64,000 nucleotides of DNA. Origin: Psychromonas ingrahamii 37. Lineage in GTDB: Bacteria > Pseudomonadota > Gammaproteobacteria > Enterobacterales > Psychromonadaceae. Below the pieces are notes generated by a model. The model was not told where the DNA came from, ran no database searches, and saw nothing but the letters and a program-made list of their open reading frames with translations. Shown in pieces: positions 42,122 through 51,903 of this stretch (its first letter is position 1; each line of letters begins with the position of its first letter). The position numbers were made by a program, and so were the translations under genes. The stretch spans positions 1,178,001-1,242,000 of the forward strand of contig NC_008709.1 in assembly GCF_000015285.1 (NCBI RefSeq), in the 5' to 3' direction.

Positions 42122-43579
42122 TTATGCCGTCGCTTGTTGGATTACTTCAGCTTGTTTTTTATTTTTCGCGTCAGCACGTTTACCGAGTATTACTGTTAGC
42201 ACAAATGCGCTTGCAAATGAAATCGCCATGCCCATAACATAAGGTGTCACATCGCCTTGACGAATAGAGATAATGCCCGGTAGACCGGCTGCGCCTAGCG
42301 CACTGGCTTTCACATTAAAGAGTGTAATAAATGCACTTGCAGCGGCTGCTGCACAAATTGCCGCAATAAACGGATAGCGAAGTTTCAAGTTAACACCAAA
42401 CAGAGCCGGCTCGGTAATACCCAGCAGCGCCGTCACACCGGATGGCATTGCAATACCTTTCATTTTGATATCTTTGGTTGTAAATCCGACGGCTAATGCA
42501 GCACCGCCTTGGGCAATATTTGACATTGCTGCAATAGGGAAGATAAAGGTACCGCCCGTCACTGCAATATCAGCAAGCAGTTGAATTTCAATCGCGATAA
42601 AGCTGTGATGCATACCTGTTATGACAAAGGGAGCGTAGATGAAGCCAAAGAGGGCGCCACCGATGAAACCTGCAGAATCGTATAACCAGTTCAGACCGTC
42701 ACCCAGCAGGAAGCCAAGATCACGGGTGAAGGGACCGACAATGGTAAAGGTAAGCACACCGGTGATAAAGAGAGCAAGCAGGGGAGTTAGAAGGTTATCT
42801 AACACCGATGGGATAAATCTGCGCAGGCCATTTTCAATTTTGGCTAGAATAAAGGCTGCGACTAATACCGGTAATACAGACCCCTGATAACCCACTTTTT
42901 GGATTTCAAAACCAAGGATATTCCAAACCGGAATATCACCGGCAACCGCTGCACCACCGAATCCCCAACCATTAAGTAAGTCCGGGTGAACCATCAACAT
43001 GCCTAGCGCAGCGCCTAAATAGGGGTTGCCACCAAACTTTTTACTGGCAGAAAATGCGATAAGAATAGGAAGGTATACAAAGGGCGCATTAGCAAAGGTA
43101 TTAATCATTGCAGCAAGATCGGCTAACCCCGGATTCGCTTCAACCAGTGACAGTCCGTCAATAAATAATCCCGGTGCGACTAACAGGTTAAAGATACCCA
43201 TTAACAGGCCGCCGGCAACGATTGCCGGAATAATAGGGACAAATATATCTGACAAGCCTTTAACCGCTTGTTGGATAATATTTTGTTTCTCGGCACCTGC
43301 AGAGGCAACATCCTTGGTGCTCATCTCATCTATACCAGTCAGTTTTGTCATCTGCGTATAAACCTGGTTAACGATGCCGGAACCAAAAATGATTTGGTAT
43401 TGACCTGCGACCTTAAACTGGCCTTTAACACCTTCAAGTTCGCCAATGCCTTGTTCATTAATCAGGGATTCGTCGTTAATCGCAAGACGTAAACGCGTAG
43501 CACAATGCGCCAGTGCTTTAATATTATCTTTACCGCCAAGCATTTCTATTAGCTGGCTTGCAACTTTAGGGTAATTCAT
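42122..43579 (-). CDS. scrA: PTS sucrose-specific EIIBC component
   Basis: 485 residues from ATG 43579 (MNYPKVASQLIEMLGG), with CGGAG upstream. The N-terminal EIIB domain carries the phosphorylated Cys26 in HCATRLRL. The C-terminal EIIC has about ten helices and ITGMHHSFIAIEIQ and GITEPALFGVNLKLRYPF signatures. There is no EIIA domain, so it relies on EIIA-Glc. It imports sucrose as sucrose-6-phosphate. It is divergent from scrR, with a ScrR operator in between. Confidence 0.93.
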   Translation of the reverse strand: MNYPKVASQLIEMLGGKDNIKALAHCATRLRLAINDESLINEQGIGELEGVKGQFKVAGQYQIIFGSGIVNQVYTQMTKLTGIDEMSTKDVASAGAEKQNIIQQAVKGLSDIFVPIIPAIVAGGLLMGIFNLLVAPGLFIDGLSLVEANPGLADLAAMINTFANAPFVYLPILIAFSASKKFGGNPYLGAALGMLMVHPDLLNGWGFGGAAVAGDIPVWNILGFEIQKVGYQGSVLPVLVAAFILAKIENGLRRFIPSVLDNLLTPLLALFITGVLTFTIVGPFTRDLGFLLGDGLNWLYDSAGFIGGALFGFIYAPFVITGMHHSFIAIEIQLLADIAVTGGTFIFPIAAMSNIAQGGAALAVGFTTKDIKMKGIAMPSGVTALLGITEPALFGVNLKLRYPFIAAICAAAAASAFITLFNVKASALGAAGLPGIISIRQGDVTPYVMGMAISFASAFVLTVILGKRADAKNKKQAEVIQQATA

Positions 43580-43645
43580 CTTTATACTCCGTATGATCAT
43601 TTCTGTAATAGTCATGCTACTTACAAAAGGTTATTAATTGTTTTT

Positions 43646-43658
43646 TGGGAACGTTTGC
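43646..43658. promoter_or_regulatory. ScrR operator upstream of scrA
   Basis: TGGGAACGTTTGC is the reverse complement of the GCAAACGTTCCCA found upstream of scrB. It lies about 67 bp upstream of the scrA ATG. Confidence 0.75.
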
Positions 43659-43796
43659 TAAACGCATATTCAGGCAGCCATACGCTTTATTCAAGTGATA
43701 CAGCTTGTAAGTGTGATGAATGTCATTATTTTTGCTTAAAAAGCAATCAAAAAAGCTACTTGTTACGCTTAACTTCTTATTTTTTGTTAACATACC

Positions 43797-43810
43797 TGCA
43801 AACGATCCCA
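43797..43810. promoter_or_regulatory. ScrR operator upstream of scrR
   Basis: TGCAAACGATCCCA differs from the scrB operator by one base. It lies 19 bp before the scrR ATG, fitting autorepression. Confidence 0.75.
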
Positions 43811-43828
43811 AATTATAGGAAACAAGCC

Positions 43829-44842
43829 ATGACAGGCCTGCATGACGTAGCAAAATTATCCGGGGTATCAAAATCGACCGTTTCTCGCGTGATTAATAAT
43901 GAGTCCGGTGTGAAAGCGAGCACCAAAGAAAAGGTTCAGAAAGCAATCGACGCGTGCGGTTATATCGCAAATCAAGTTGCCAGGGATCTGCAATCTCAGA
44001 AAACCAATCTTATTGGCGTGATAGTCCCGCGTATGTATTCAAATGCGACTGCGAAAGGCCTTGATGGTCTAAGTTCGATTATTGATCAAGCGGGTAAGTA
44101 CGTTTTATTGGCAAACAGTCAGCAAAATCACGCACAAGAGATTGAATATATAAAGCGTTTTAATCAAAAACGTGTTGAAGGAATATTACTTTACGCAACC
44201 CATTTAGATTCGGCATTGGTTGATGCGATCAAACAATCTAAAGCCCCCGTGGTATTAATCGGGCAGGACGGATCTCTGTTTAATATTCCCAGTGTCATTT
44301 ACGATGATCTGAGTGTTGGTTTCAGCGCAGGGCAGAGACTGTTTGGCGCGGGCGCATCAAATATTGGTTTTATTGGGGTCAACAGTCAGGATATTGCTGT
44401 GGACCAGTGCCGTTTTGAAGGATTGAGACAAGCATTGCAGCATACAAAGCAGATCTCGCCACTTTTTCACAGCCGTGGCGCGTTTTCAATTGAATCTGGT
44501 TACCAGCAGACTAAACAGCTATTAATTGATTGGCCACAATTAGACGGTTTGTTTTGTGCGACAGACAGAATCGCAATAGGGGCAATGAAGGCAATCTCTG
44601 AATCGGGTAAAGTGCCGGGGAAAGAGATTAAAGTACTGGGAGTGGGTAATGACGAGTTAAGTCAAGTATCTACCCCAAGCTTATCAACATTTTCTTATGC
44701 ATTTGATTTAACAGGAGAAAAGTCAGCTAATATGTTGTTGGATTTAATTGAAAATAAACAGTCAAGCGTCAGTAAACTGGTGATGAGCTTTGAAATTATC
44801 GATCGGGAAAGTTGTTACTTGTCAGAAAATAAAACGTCTTAG
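43829..44842 (+). CDS. scrR: LacI family sucrose repressor
   Basis: 337 residues from ATG 43829 (MTGLHDVAKLSGVSKSTVSR), a LacI-type helix-turn-helix with hinge ACGYIANQVARDLQ, then a periplasmic-binding-protein-like ligand domain (GLFCATDRIAIGAMKA). The start has TAGGAAAC upstream; the in-frame 58-residue extension crosses an operator and is not coding. It lies between scrA and scrB and faces three matching operators. It probably responds to fructose or fructose-1-phosphate as related ScrR proteins do; that is inferred. Confidence 0.92.
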   Translation: MTGLHDVAKLSGVSKSTVSRVINNESGVKASTKEKVQKAIDACGYIANQVARDLQSQKTNLIGVIVPRMYSNATAKGLDGLSSIIDQAGKYVLLANSQQNHAQEIEYIKRFNQKRVEGILLYATHLDSALVDAIKQSKAPVVLIGQDGSLFNIPSVIYDDLSVGFSAGQRLFGAGASNIGFIGVNSQDIAVDQCRFEGLRQALQHTKQISPLFHSRGAFSIESGYQQTKQLLIDWPQLDGLFCATDRIAIGAMKAISESGKVPGKEIKVLGVGNDELSQVSTPSLSTFSYAFDLTGEKSANMLLDLIENKQSSVSKLVMSFEIIDRESCYLSENKTS

Positions 44843-44937
44843 TTCGTTTATTGCGGGTTTGTATAAACAGCAATCAAAGATTTTTTTGTTTAAATAAAAA
44901 ATCATCTTATTGCAAATATGCCTTTATTTTTATATTC

Positions 44938-44951
44938 TGCAAACGTTCCCA
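44938..44951. promoter_or_regulatory. ScrR operator upstream of scrB
   Basis: TGCAAACGTTCCCA, 40 bp before the scrB ATG, is the best copy of the three operators in the sucrose locus. Confidence 0.78.
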
Positions 44952-44990
44952 TTTATATTTATACTTTTTATGAATTAATACAGGTGTTAT

Positions 44991-46628
44991 ATGTCGTTAT
45001 TCTCAATTATTAAAGACTGTGGTGGTATTCATAATATCCAGCGTGTTCTTATCCCTGATTCGCGTATTATTATTGAGATTCATGAGTTTGAATTGTTATC
45101 TGCAGAGGCAAAACAACAAGCTTATAATTTAACTCTAAAGCAGGTGACTTATCAGCAAACTGTTATTGAAAATAAAGATGAATTTGGGGCGCAACTATTA
45201 GAGATTGGCCAGCTAATCAGTGATCAACAGCGGCAGGACATTACGCCTTATACAGCGCCCGTTGAATGTGAGTTTCGTCCCGACTGGCATATCTCGCCCC
45301 CACAAGGTTTGTTAAACGATCCGAATGGTTTTATTTATCACCAAGGACAATATCACCTTTTTTATCAGTGGTACCCCTATACTTGTGTACACAAAGATAA
45401 GTATTGGGCGCATTTAACCAGCAAAGATTTAGTGAACTGGCAGTGGCAACCAGTTGCTTTAACGCCCTCGGACTGGTTTGACAGCTACGGTGTTTTTTCA
45501 GGTCACGCGATTAGTCAGGATGATCTGTTAATGTTGTTTTATACCGGCAATGTGCGTATTGGTGAGCAGCGAGACAGACACACCACCCAATGTTTGGCCA
45601 CTTCAACGGATGGTATTCACTTTACTAAACAGGGCCCGGTTGTGCCTGAATTGCCACCGGGGGTGACACCGCATTGCCGCGATCCCAAAGTTATCCGTCA
45701 TAATGACCGTTGGTTAATGTTGCTGGGTGTACAGCGTGAAGATGAAATTGGCCGTTTAGCGATTTACCACTCGGAGGATCTCAAAACCTGGACATTTATT
45801 GCCCTGTGTGGTGACGAGTTGGGTGATTTTGGTTATATGTGGGAATGCCCTGATTTTTTCACCTTAAACCAGCAAGACTTTATTGTTATTGGCCCGCAGG
45901 GCATTAGATCGCCTGATAAGAGCCATACCGCCCCGCATCACAACGGTATTGTCAAAGCGCAACTGGAGACAAGCGGCAAAGCCCTGTTATCTGATTTTCA
46001 ACCTTTAGATTATGGTTTTGATTTTTATGCCCCGCAATCATTAGAGACCCCCGACGGGCGAAGAATTATGTGTGCCTGGATGGGGTTGCCCGATGAAATC
46101 GATCATCCGAGCGCCGACAATGGTTGGGTACATCAATTAACCACAATGCGGGAATTATCCTATGACAATGGTGCGTTAATCCAAAAACCCATTAAAGAGT
46201 TGGCAACGCTTCGTCATACGCCGATTGTGCTATCGAAAGATGAAACTTCTTTTGATTTGCACAGTAAAGCATTTGAGCTGCAAGTTTCAATGCAGTGGGG
46301 CAGTGTTTTACGTTTACACCAGTCTGAGTCCGGTTATTGTGAAATTCGTCTAGATTCAGCATCGCGTCGATTATATATTGATCGCAGTAATACCCTGATA
46401 CGCGAAGGAGATACCGTGCGTGAAATGTCTTTGGCCGAATCTGATTCGGTTCAGCTGCACATATTCTCTGATACTTCGTCATTAGAGGTTTTTATTAATG
46501 AGGGGGAAGCGGTAATGTCAGCGCGTGTGTTTACCGATAAGAATTCCACACAGTTGAGCTTCGATGGAGATGTGCAGATACAGGCCTGCTGGTTATTAAA
46601 TAAAGCAAGCGCTCCCTTCATATCTTAA
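44991..46628 (+). CDS. scrB: Sucrose-6-phosphate hydrolase (GH32)
   Basis: 545 residues. The GH32 signature WHISPPQGLLNDPNGFIYHQ carries the nucleophile Asp, CRDPKV is the second block, and WECPDFF carries the acid/base Glu. A C-terminal beta-sandwich domain follows. It is cytoplasmic (no signal peptide) and splits sucrose-6-phosphate into glucose-6-phosphate and fructose. An N-terminal extension of about 90 residues precedes the catalytic domain. It has its own ScrR-controlled promoter. Confidence 0.94.
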   Translation: MSLFSIIKDCGGIHNIQRVLIPDSRIIIEIHEFELLSAEAKQQAYNLTLKQVTYQQTVIENKDEFGAQLLEIGQLISDQQRQDITPYTAPVECEFRPDWHISPPQGLLNDPNGFIYHQGQYHLFYQWYPYTCVHKDKYWAHLTSKDLVNWQWQPVALTPSDWFDSYGVFSGHAISQDDLLMLFYTGNVRIGEQRDRHTTQCLATSTDGIHFTKQGPVVPELPPGVTPHCRDPKVIRHNDRWLMLLGVQREDEIGRLAIYHSEDLKTWTFIALCGDELGDFGYMWECPDFFTLNQQDFIVIGPQGIRSPDKSHTAPHHNGIVKAQLETSGKALLSDFQPLDYGFDFYAPQSLETPDGRRIMCAWMGLPDEIDHPSADNGWVHQLTTMRELSYDNGALIQKPIKELATLRHTPIVLSKDETSFDLHSKAFELQVSMQWGSVLRLHQSESGYCEIRLDSASRRLYIDRSNTLIREGDTVREMSLAESDSVQLHIFSDTSSLEVFINEGEAVMSARVFTDKNSTQLSFDGDVQIQACWLLNKASAPFIS

Positions 46629-46653
46629 AACACTTAATTTAAATGAGAATTAA

Positions 46654-46695
46654 AACGAGGATTTAATCATTCACTAAAAGGATTAAATTCTCGTT
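46654..46695. terminator. Stem-loop after scrB
   Basis: AACGAGGATTTAATC pairs with GATTAAATTCTCGTT with one mismatch around a 12-nt loop. There is no strong T-run, so termination may be partial. Confidence 0.55.
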
Positions 46696-46849
46696 AAAAT
46701 GCACCTGGAAAAGTTATTTTAATTTTTTTTTTGCGCGGCTGATAACAAGTAGATTCTAGTGAGGCCAGGCCTTTACTCAGTATTATTGTTATTATATCTT
46801 AAAATATTAATTTTCTAAGTGAGTGCTCCTAAAATCTGCCGGGTTCAAA

Positions 46850-47176
46850 TTAGTACTTGGCATATTTTTCAATTTGTTCCTCTAATAGGGCGCGATCTTC
46901 ATAAAATTCAGCAACCATTTCAGCAATTTCATGCAGTGCATCTTTATCTTCACTGCTAATACAAAACATATCCCTCTCTTTGCCAAATTTTATTTTTTTT
47001 AATATTTCTGGATTTTTTTCTAATAACATATTTTCTATCACTAATGCCCAGTCTTCTCCATCACCTAAAAAATCATGTGCTTCAAATGCCGTCCATTTCA
47101 GATCATTTAAAGTAAGGGTATGGACTCTTTGAAGGCTGGACAGAAAAAAAGGTTGGTAAGCGTTTGCGTGTTTCAT
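46850..47176 (-). CDS. Imm51-like immunity-type protein
   Basis: 108 residues from ATG 47176 (MKHANAYQPFFL), with AGAGAG upstream. The C-terminal two-thirds resemble the Imm51 family: EDWALVIENMLLEKNPEILK, then MFCISSEDKDALHEIAEMVA and EFYED. Imm51 proteins are predicted antidotes of polymorphic toxins, but many occur alone without a toxin, as here: no toxin gene is next to it. It is cytoplasmic and acidic. The name comes from motif resemblance from memory and should be taken as moderate. Confidence 0.6.
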   Translation of the reverse strand: MKHANAYQPFFLSSLQRVHTLTLNDLKWTAFEAHDFLGDGEDWALVIENMLLEKNPEILKKIKFGKERDMFCISSEDKDALHEIAEMVAEFYEDRALLEEQIEKYAKY

Positions 47177-47197
47177 AATATCTCTCTTAAATAACAA

Positions 47198-47548
47198 AAA
47201 CTAGAAAACAGTAAAAACTCCTTTTATTTAAGGAATTTGGTCATTGGCTATCCTACATAATAGCTGATATTTTTAATGATGCTTACATCAAGATTTTGAA
47301 TTTAAAAAGTAAGGACACCCGATTAAAGGGGAGCTTTTCTCTTTTTTGTGAAGATAAAAACAGGGGATATTTTATAAGGAGAAAATATCCGAATCTTAGC
47401 TAATTAATTTTCTTATTTTCAGGCGCTGGTGGTCATATTTTCCTTGGGTGTGGTGCGTCCATAGTTGTCCAGTCTTCCTCAATCAAATAGTTTGATATAA
47501 GATACCAAAGAAAACAAATAACCCCCTTTAAAAGAAACTGAATACGCT
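47198..47548. other. Intergenic region with a hairpin
   Basis: No gene. GGATATTTT (47365-47373) pairs with AAAATATCC (47382-47390). It lies between divergent genes and may belong to either promoter region. Nothing else is visible. Confidence 0.4.
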
Positions 47549-48928
47549 ATGATAAATATTGTAAATTTTGAGCATAACAAGTTAACCATCAAAAACTGGC
47601 AACTACGTGAAAATGAAAATTGGTGTGTATTAGGCCGTAATGGCTCTGGAAAGCAGTATCTGAATCAGCTTTTAACCGGCGCGCTAGAGCCAACGAGTTT
47701 TGAACAATTACAATCACCTGATAAAGAGAAAGTAGGGATCATTTCATTTGAAATGCAGCAAGATACCTATGAGCAGACGCTTAAACTAGAAGCACCAGAT
47801 GATATCGATGCAGACGATGTGGGCACTAAAGCAAAAAACTTTCTCCCAAAAGATAGATTGAATGATCCACTTATTAATGAATTTGGTTTAAGCCACCGAC
47901 TTGAAACAAGGTATATTCAATTAAGCACAGGTGAAAGTAGAAAGCTTTTAATTCTACAAGCCATCTTTAGCGGCATTGAGCTTTTAGTCTGCGATAATCC
48001 TTTTGACAGCTTAGATAGCGAATCATGTGAAGCATTGTCCATTGCCTTAGAGCGCTTATCTAAGACAGGTGTGACTGTATTGCTGATGTTAAGTAACCGA
48101 CAAGATATCCCTGTTTGGTGTCACAATATTGCCTTTATTGAACGAGGTCGATTTGATGTGATTGGTAAATTGGACAATATTGACACTAAAAATCAATTGG
48201 ATGCTTTATTAAGTCCTGCAACTGATAAAACCAGTTGGCCAGAAAATATGCAAGAATTATCAGATTATAAGCATCCATATTTAGTTAAGCTTTCTAAAGG
48301 CACTGTTCATTATAATGGTGTCAATGTTTTTGAAAACTTAGATGTTGAAATAAAACCCTTGCAGCATACTTTGATAACTGGTGCTAACGGCAGTGGAAAA
48401 TCAACCCTAATGCAGTTAATTACAGGGGATTGCCCACAATGTTATAGCAACGATATTCATGTACTTGGATATAAACGCGGTTCCGGTGAGGCTATTTGGG
48501 AAATTAAAAAACAGATGGGTATTGTGAGCTCAGAACTCCATCGACAATACAGAGTAAATGGTGACCTATTAACGGTTGTTCTTTCAGGGTTTTATGACTC
48601 TATTGGTGTTTACCAACAAACAACACCATACCAGATAAATATTGCTCGCCAGTGGTTAGATAAAATAGGGTTATTAACACACCAAAAGAGTTTATTTCAA
48701 AGCTTAAGCTATGGTGAACAACGGCTCGCATTAATTGCGCGAGCGTTAGTTAAATCGCCTTATTTATTAATTTTAGATGAGCCAACCCAAGGTTTAGATG
48801 AACTTAATAGGCATAGAGTACTTAACTTTTTAGAGCATTTAGCAACACAAAAACACAGTACAATGTTATTAGTAAGCCATCGTAAGGATGAGTTTTTATC
48901 CATATTTAAGCAACATATTAAGCTTTAA
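47549..48928 (+). CDS. modF: ModF/PhrA-like tandem ABC ATPase
   Basis: 459 residues with two ABC ATPase halves. First half: Walker A GRNGSGKQ (Gln in place of Ser/Thr after the Lys), signature LSTGESRK, Walker B LLVCDNPFDSLD. Second half: Walker A GANGSGKST, signature LSYGEQRLALI, Walker B LLILDEPTQGLD. There is no membrane part. It matches ModF (PhrA) of E. coli in layout and length. Its role is uncertain; it has been linked to molybdate uptake genes but no mod genes are next to it. The first nucleotide site looks degenerate. Confidence 0.85.
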   Translation: MINIVNFEHNKLTIKNWQLRENENWCVLGRNGSGKQYLNQLLTGALEPTSFEQLQSPDKEKVGIISFEMQQDTYEQTLKLEAPDDIDADDVGTKAKNFLPKDRLNDPLINEFGLSHRLETRYIQLSTGESRKLLILQAIFSGIELLVCDNPFDSLDSESCEALSIALERLSKTGVTVLLMLSNRQDIPVWCHNIAFIERGRFDVIGKLDNIDTKNQLDALLSPATDKTSWPENMQELSDYKHPYLVKLSKGTVHYNGVNVFENLDVEIKPLQHTLITGANGSGKSTLMQLITGDCPQCYSNDIHVLGYKRGSGEAIWEIKKQMGIVSSELHRQYRVNGDLLTVVLSGFYDSIGVYQQTTPYQINIARQWLDKIGLLTHQKSLFQSLSYGEQRLALIARALVKSPYLLILDEPTQGLDELNRHRVLNFLEHLATQKHSTMLLVSHRKDEFLSIFKQHIKL

Positions 48929-48946
48929 GGCGTGCATTACTATCGA

Positions 48947-48975
48947 ACATACTTATGCAAAGGGTATAAGTATGT
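48947..48975. terminator. Inverted repeat after modF
   Basis: ACATACTTAT (48947-48956) pairs with ATAAGTATGT (48966-48975). There is no T-run; it is a possible weak terminator. Confidence 0.45.
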
Positions 48976-49036
48976 GGCCTTTGGCTATTCTATTTTTCGT
49001 TATTTTATTTGTTATGTTTCACTAATTCCGCTTTTG

Positions 49037-49463
49037 CTGCTGACGCTGGTTGGTAGGCTTTCGCTTGCTAGCTGATGGTTTTTATTCTTCGAGGGAGTTC
49101 CGCCCTTGACGGCGTGTTACTTTTCTTTCAACAGCAAAAGAAAAGTAACCAAAAGAATGCCGTTCCGACACGTTTTTTATTCTTGCACTGCCCAACCACT
49201 TTTTTACGCACCACCTCAGACATTACATCCCTGTACTGGCTGAGGTTAGAGAAAACATCCATGTTTTCTCTTGCTAAAGTGTTTGTTCAGCACAAGAAAA
49301 ACGTACGGAAATTGCCTAGCCGCTACAGTCGGGTTATATGCTTGAAGAGGTGTGGGCTTTAGCTTTCAATTAAAAAAGTTTGCTGTCCAGTCTTTAGCTC
49401 TTATATGCGTGAGTTTGGACTCTCAATTAAAAAAGATTTGGATGTCCCATCTTTTGTTGTTTA
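49037..49463 (-). repeat. Dispersed structured repeat, copy A (reverse orientation)
   Basis: It shares segments with copies B-E: the GCTTTCGCTTGCTAGC end, the GTTACTTTTC hairpin (49116-49149), the AGAGAAAACAT hairpin (49248-49271), CGTACGGAAATTGCC, and two copies of the junction motif (AAAAAAGTTTGCTGTCCAG at about 49371, and AAAAAAGATTTGGATGTCCC at about 49430). It encodes no protein. It lies inverted relative to B, C and E. Confidence 0.8.
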
Positions 49464-49893
49464 ATAATTCTTCAGCTTGTTCTAACTCACTTTCAAAAAA
49501 TTCGGCCTGAACTAGTTGTTTCAATGAGACTAAATAACCGCCTTCAAAATCTTCTTTTGCAGCTTCGAAAATAGCTCCTAAGCGTTTTTTGATACTATAT
49601 TCTGATTCCATTGAACTGGGTTTTTCACCTTCTATAAATGCCTTGAAGTGCTGTGAATTTTCACCGCATGCTATAACAAGAAGGTTTTTGACTTTTACTT
49701 TCCAACTAGTAAACATACCAGTATCGATAACCTCTCTTTGCCCAAGAGATCCAGTGACGATCTTCTTAGTTGATTCTAGGGTATCTAACTGTGCCCAGAG
49801 TTCTTTGAATCGTTGCTTTAATTTTTTGATGGGATTTAGCGATTGTGGAAAGGCGGGAAAGCTTGGACACTCACTTTTTTGTTGTGAATTCAA
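49423..49893 (-). pseudogene. Gene fragment captured between junction motifs (DUF4145-like N-terminal region)
   Basis: A 156-codon frame. The core (FKELWAQLDTLESTKKIVTG, then SIKKRLGAIFEAAKEDFEGG, YLVSLKQLVQAEFFESELEQ) resembles the N-terminal part of a common hypothetical family that normally continues into a helical HEPN-like LE-x-x-LR domain. Here the last residues NNKRWDIQIFFN are entirely encoded by the junction motif at its left edge. The first residues (TTG start, MNSQQKSEC) are encoded by the motif copy at its right edge. Both native ends are therefore missing. I judge it a truncated gene. The family call is from memory. Confidence 0.6.
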
Positions 49894-50404
49894 AATACTA
49901 GGTTCACCGAACCAATGCGGCTACGGAAATTTCCGTACGTTTTTCTTGCTCAATCAATTTCTTTAGCAAGTGGAAACATGGATGTTTCCACTAATTTCGG
50001 CTCTGCACATGGATGTGCTGTCCGGACTGGTACGTTAAGAAGAGATTTATTTAGTAAGATAAAAAAATGTCCCGGACGGCACTTTTTGGTTACTTTTTCT
50101 TGCTGTTGAGAAAAAGTAACACGCCGTCAAGGGCGGAAGACCAACGATAAAGACTACAACAAATGCTTAGAGCGAAAGCCTGCAAACCAATCAAATCGGC
50201 TATGTATATTCTACATTTCCAAGCAGCGCATGGGAACGAGTGAAAGTGTCACGCCGTCACAGGCGGAATACCAACAACTACAAGCGAAAGCCTGAAAACC
50301 AATCACATCAGCTAGGTTACAAACTCATTAAAGATTCTCGACTAAAGATCTCGAGAATGACGATGAGTAGTAGTTTATTTGTCGATTAAAACAACAAGTG
50401 AAAG
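49868..50404 (+). repeat. Dispersed structured repeat, copy B
   Basis: It contains CGGAAATTTCCGTACG, a perfect hairpin GTGGAAACAT-GG-ATGTTTCCAC (49970-49991), TCCCGGACGGCAC, the hairpin GTTACTTTTTC with GAAAAAGTAAC (50089-50120), CACGCCGTCAAGGGCGGAA, and GCGAAAGCCTGCAAACC. It ends in a partial second tail near 50225-50400 with GATTCTCGAC and its complement. It begins with the junction motif next to the gene fragment. Confidence 0.8.
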
Positions 50405-50895
50405 CTAAAATACAGATGGGACAACCAAAGCTTTTTGTTTCTAAAGCACTAAACTAATGCGGCTAGGCAATTTCCGTACGTTTTTCTTGCTCAATCAATC
50501 TCTTTAGCAAGTGGAAACATGGATGTTTCCACTAAGTTCGGCTCTGCACATGGATGCTGTCCGGACTGGTGCGTTAAAAAGAAATTTATTTAGTAAGATA
50601 AAAAAACGTCCCGGACGGCACTCTTTTGGTTACTTTTCTCTTGCTGTTGAGAGAAAAGTAACACGCCGTCAAGGGCGGAAGACCAACGACGAAAGCTAAA
50701 ATATCAGCTTGCAAGCGAAAGCCTGCAAACCAATCAAATCGGCTAGGTTACAAACTCATTAAAGATTCTCGACTAAAGATATCGAGAATGACGCTGAGGA
50801 GTAGTTTATTTGTCGATGAAAACAACAAGCGAAAGCTTACAGATAACCAGTACGGTATTCAAAAAAAGGTTTGGGGGTCCCATCTTTTGTTGTTC
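50405..50895 (+). repeat. Dispersed structured repeat, copy C
   Basis: The best preserved copy, with the same order as B: hairpins at 50511-50532 and 50629-50662, CACGCCGTCAAGGGCGGAAG, GCGAAAGCCTGCAAACCAAT, and GATTCTCGAC. It ends with the junction motif AAAAAAGGTTTGGGGGTCCC at about 50863, directly ahead of the end of the response-regulator gene. Confidence 0.82.
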
Positions 50896-50925
50896 TCTAA
50901 CCAAAATTCCAGTAAATCAACAGAC

Positions 50926-51894
50926 TCATTTATCTCGTCTGTTTAAAAAAAAGCTACTCCCTGGCATTGATTTCGCTATTTTTTTGGTGGTCGCACAGAC
51001 ATCATTCACTTCCATGTACTCCTTGTAGATGCCATGTGCCAAATCAACACCTGCCAAACTGATTGACATTATCGGGAAGATCTGGCTTTCACCTTGGCGG
51101 TCAACAGACTGGATACACTTGATTTCTGCATCTTTGCTGGAATAAAACTTAATAACACCATGATCGAACCGTTGAATGATTTTTTCAGCAACTGTTTGAG
51201 TCAGGTCAGACGGCACAATCAGAACAAAGTCGTCCCCCCCAATATGACCGATAAATGCATCCTTGATATTTAGCTCACCGATAACATCTTGAAATACCTG
51301 GCAGGTAAACTTGATAACTTCATCCCCCAAAGCAAAGCCATATTTATCATTGAATGCTTTAAAATTGTCCAAATCAGAATAAATAACGCACAAATTTTCT
51401 TGGGTATCCAATGCACTTTTAATCTGTTTTGCAACACTGTTATTACCAGGAAGACCGGTATTGGGATTGGAATCAAGTGCTGTGTTGTATAGTCGTTTCA
51501 GTTCCTGCATGGCTTCCTGAAGTTTTAAATGATTTTTCACCCTGGCTTTAACGATCGCCGGACTAATTGGCTTGGTAATGTAATCCACCGCACCGACTTC
51601 TAAGCCCTTTGTTTCATCCCCAATATCGCTCATTGCCGATATGAAGATAACAGGAATATCGCAGGTGATGGGGTTAGATTTCAATTTCTGGCATACTTCA
51701 AAGCCATCCATTTCTGGCATTACAATATCCAGTAAGATAATATCAGGGGACATATTTTGAGCTAATTCAAGGGCTTTTTCACCATTAGTCGCAAAAAATG
51801 TTTTATATTCTGGTTTCAGCAGATCGATTAATACCTTAATATTATCTTTGATATCATCGACAATTAATACTTTTTGTTTTACTTTCTCAGGCAT
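50926..51894 (-). CDS. Response regulator with GGDDF-type diguanylate cyclase domain
   Basis: 322 residues: REC domain ~8-125 with the phospho-acceptor Asp in DIILLDIVMPEMDG and Lys in YITKPIS, a short helix, then a GGDEF-type domain ~150-300 with HIGGDDFVLI and YSDLDNFKAFND. The signature is GGDDF instead of GGDEF, so cyclase activity is possible but uncertain, and no RxxD inhibitory site precedes it. It starts 9 bp after the hybrid kinase on the same strand and is its likely output or a branch partner. Its 3' end lies about 30 bp from the repeat junction motif. Confidence 0.9.
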   Translation of the reverse strand: MPEKVKQKVLIVDDIKDNIKVLIDLLKPEYKTFFATNGEKALELAQNMSPDIILLDIVMPEMDGFEVCQKLKSNPITCDIPVIFISAMSDIGDETKGLEVGAVDYITKPISPAIVKARVKNHLKLQEAMQELKRLYNTALDSNPNTGLPGNNSVAKQIKSALDTQENLCVIYSDLDNFKAFNDKYGFALGDEVIKFTCQVFQDVIGELNIKDAFIGHIGGDDFVLIVPSDLTQTVAEKIIQRFDHGVIKFYSSKDAEIKCIQSVDRQGESQIFPIMSISLAGVDLAHGIYKEYMEVNDVCATTKKIAKSMPGSSFFLNRRDK

Positions 51895-51903
51895 AATTAC
51901 ACC

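Noticed and set aside
46850..47176. Imm51-like protein as part of a contact-dependent toxin locus
   Set aside because: No toxin, Rhs or CdiA-like gene is nearby; it stands alone.
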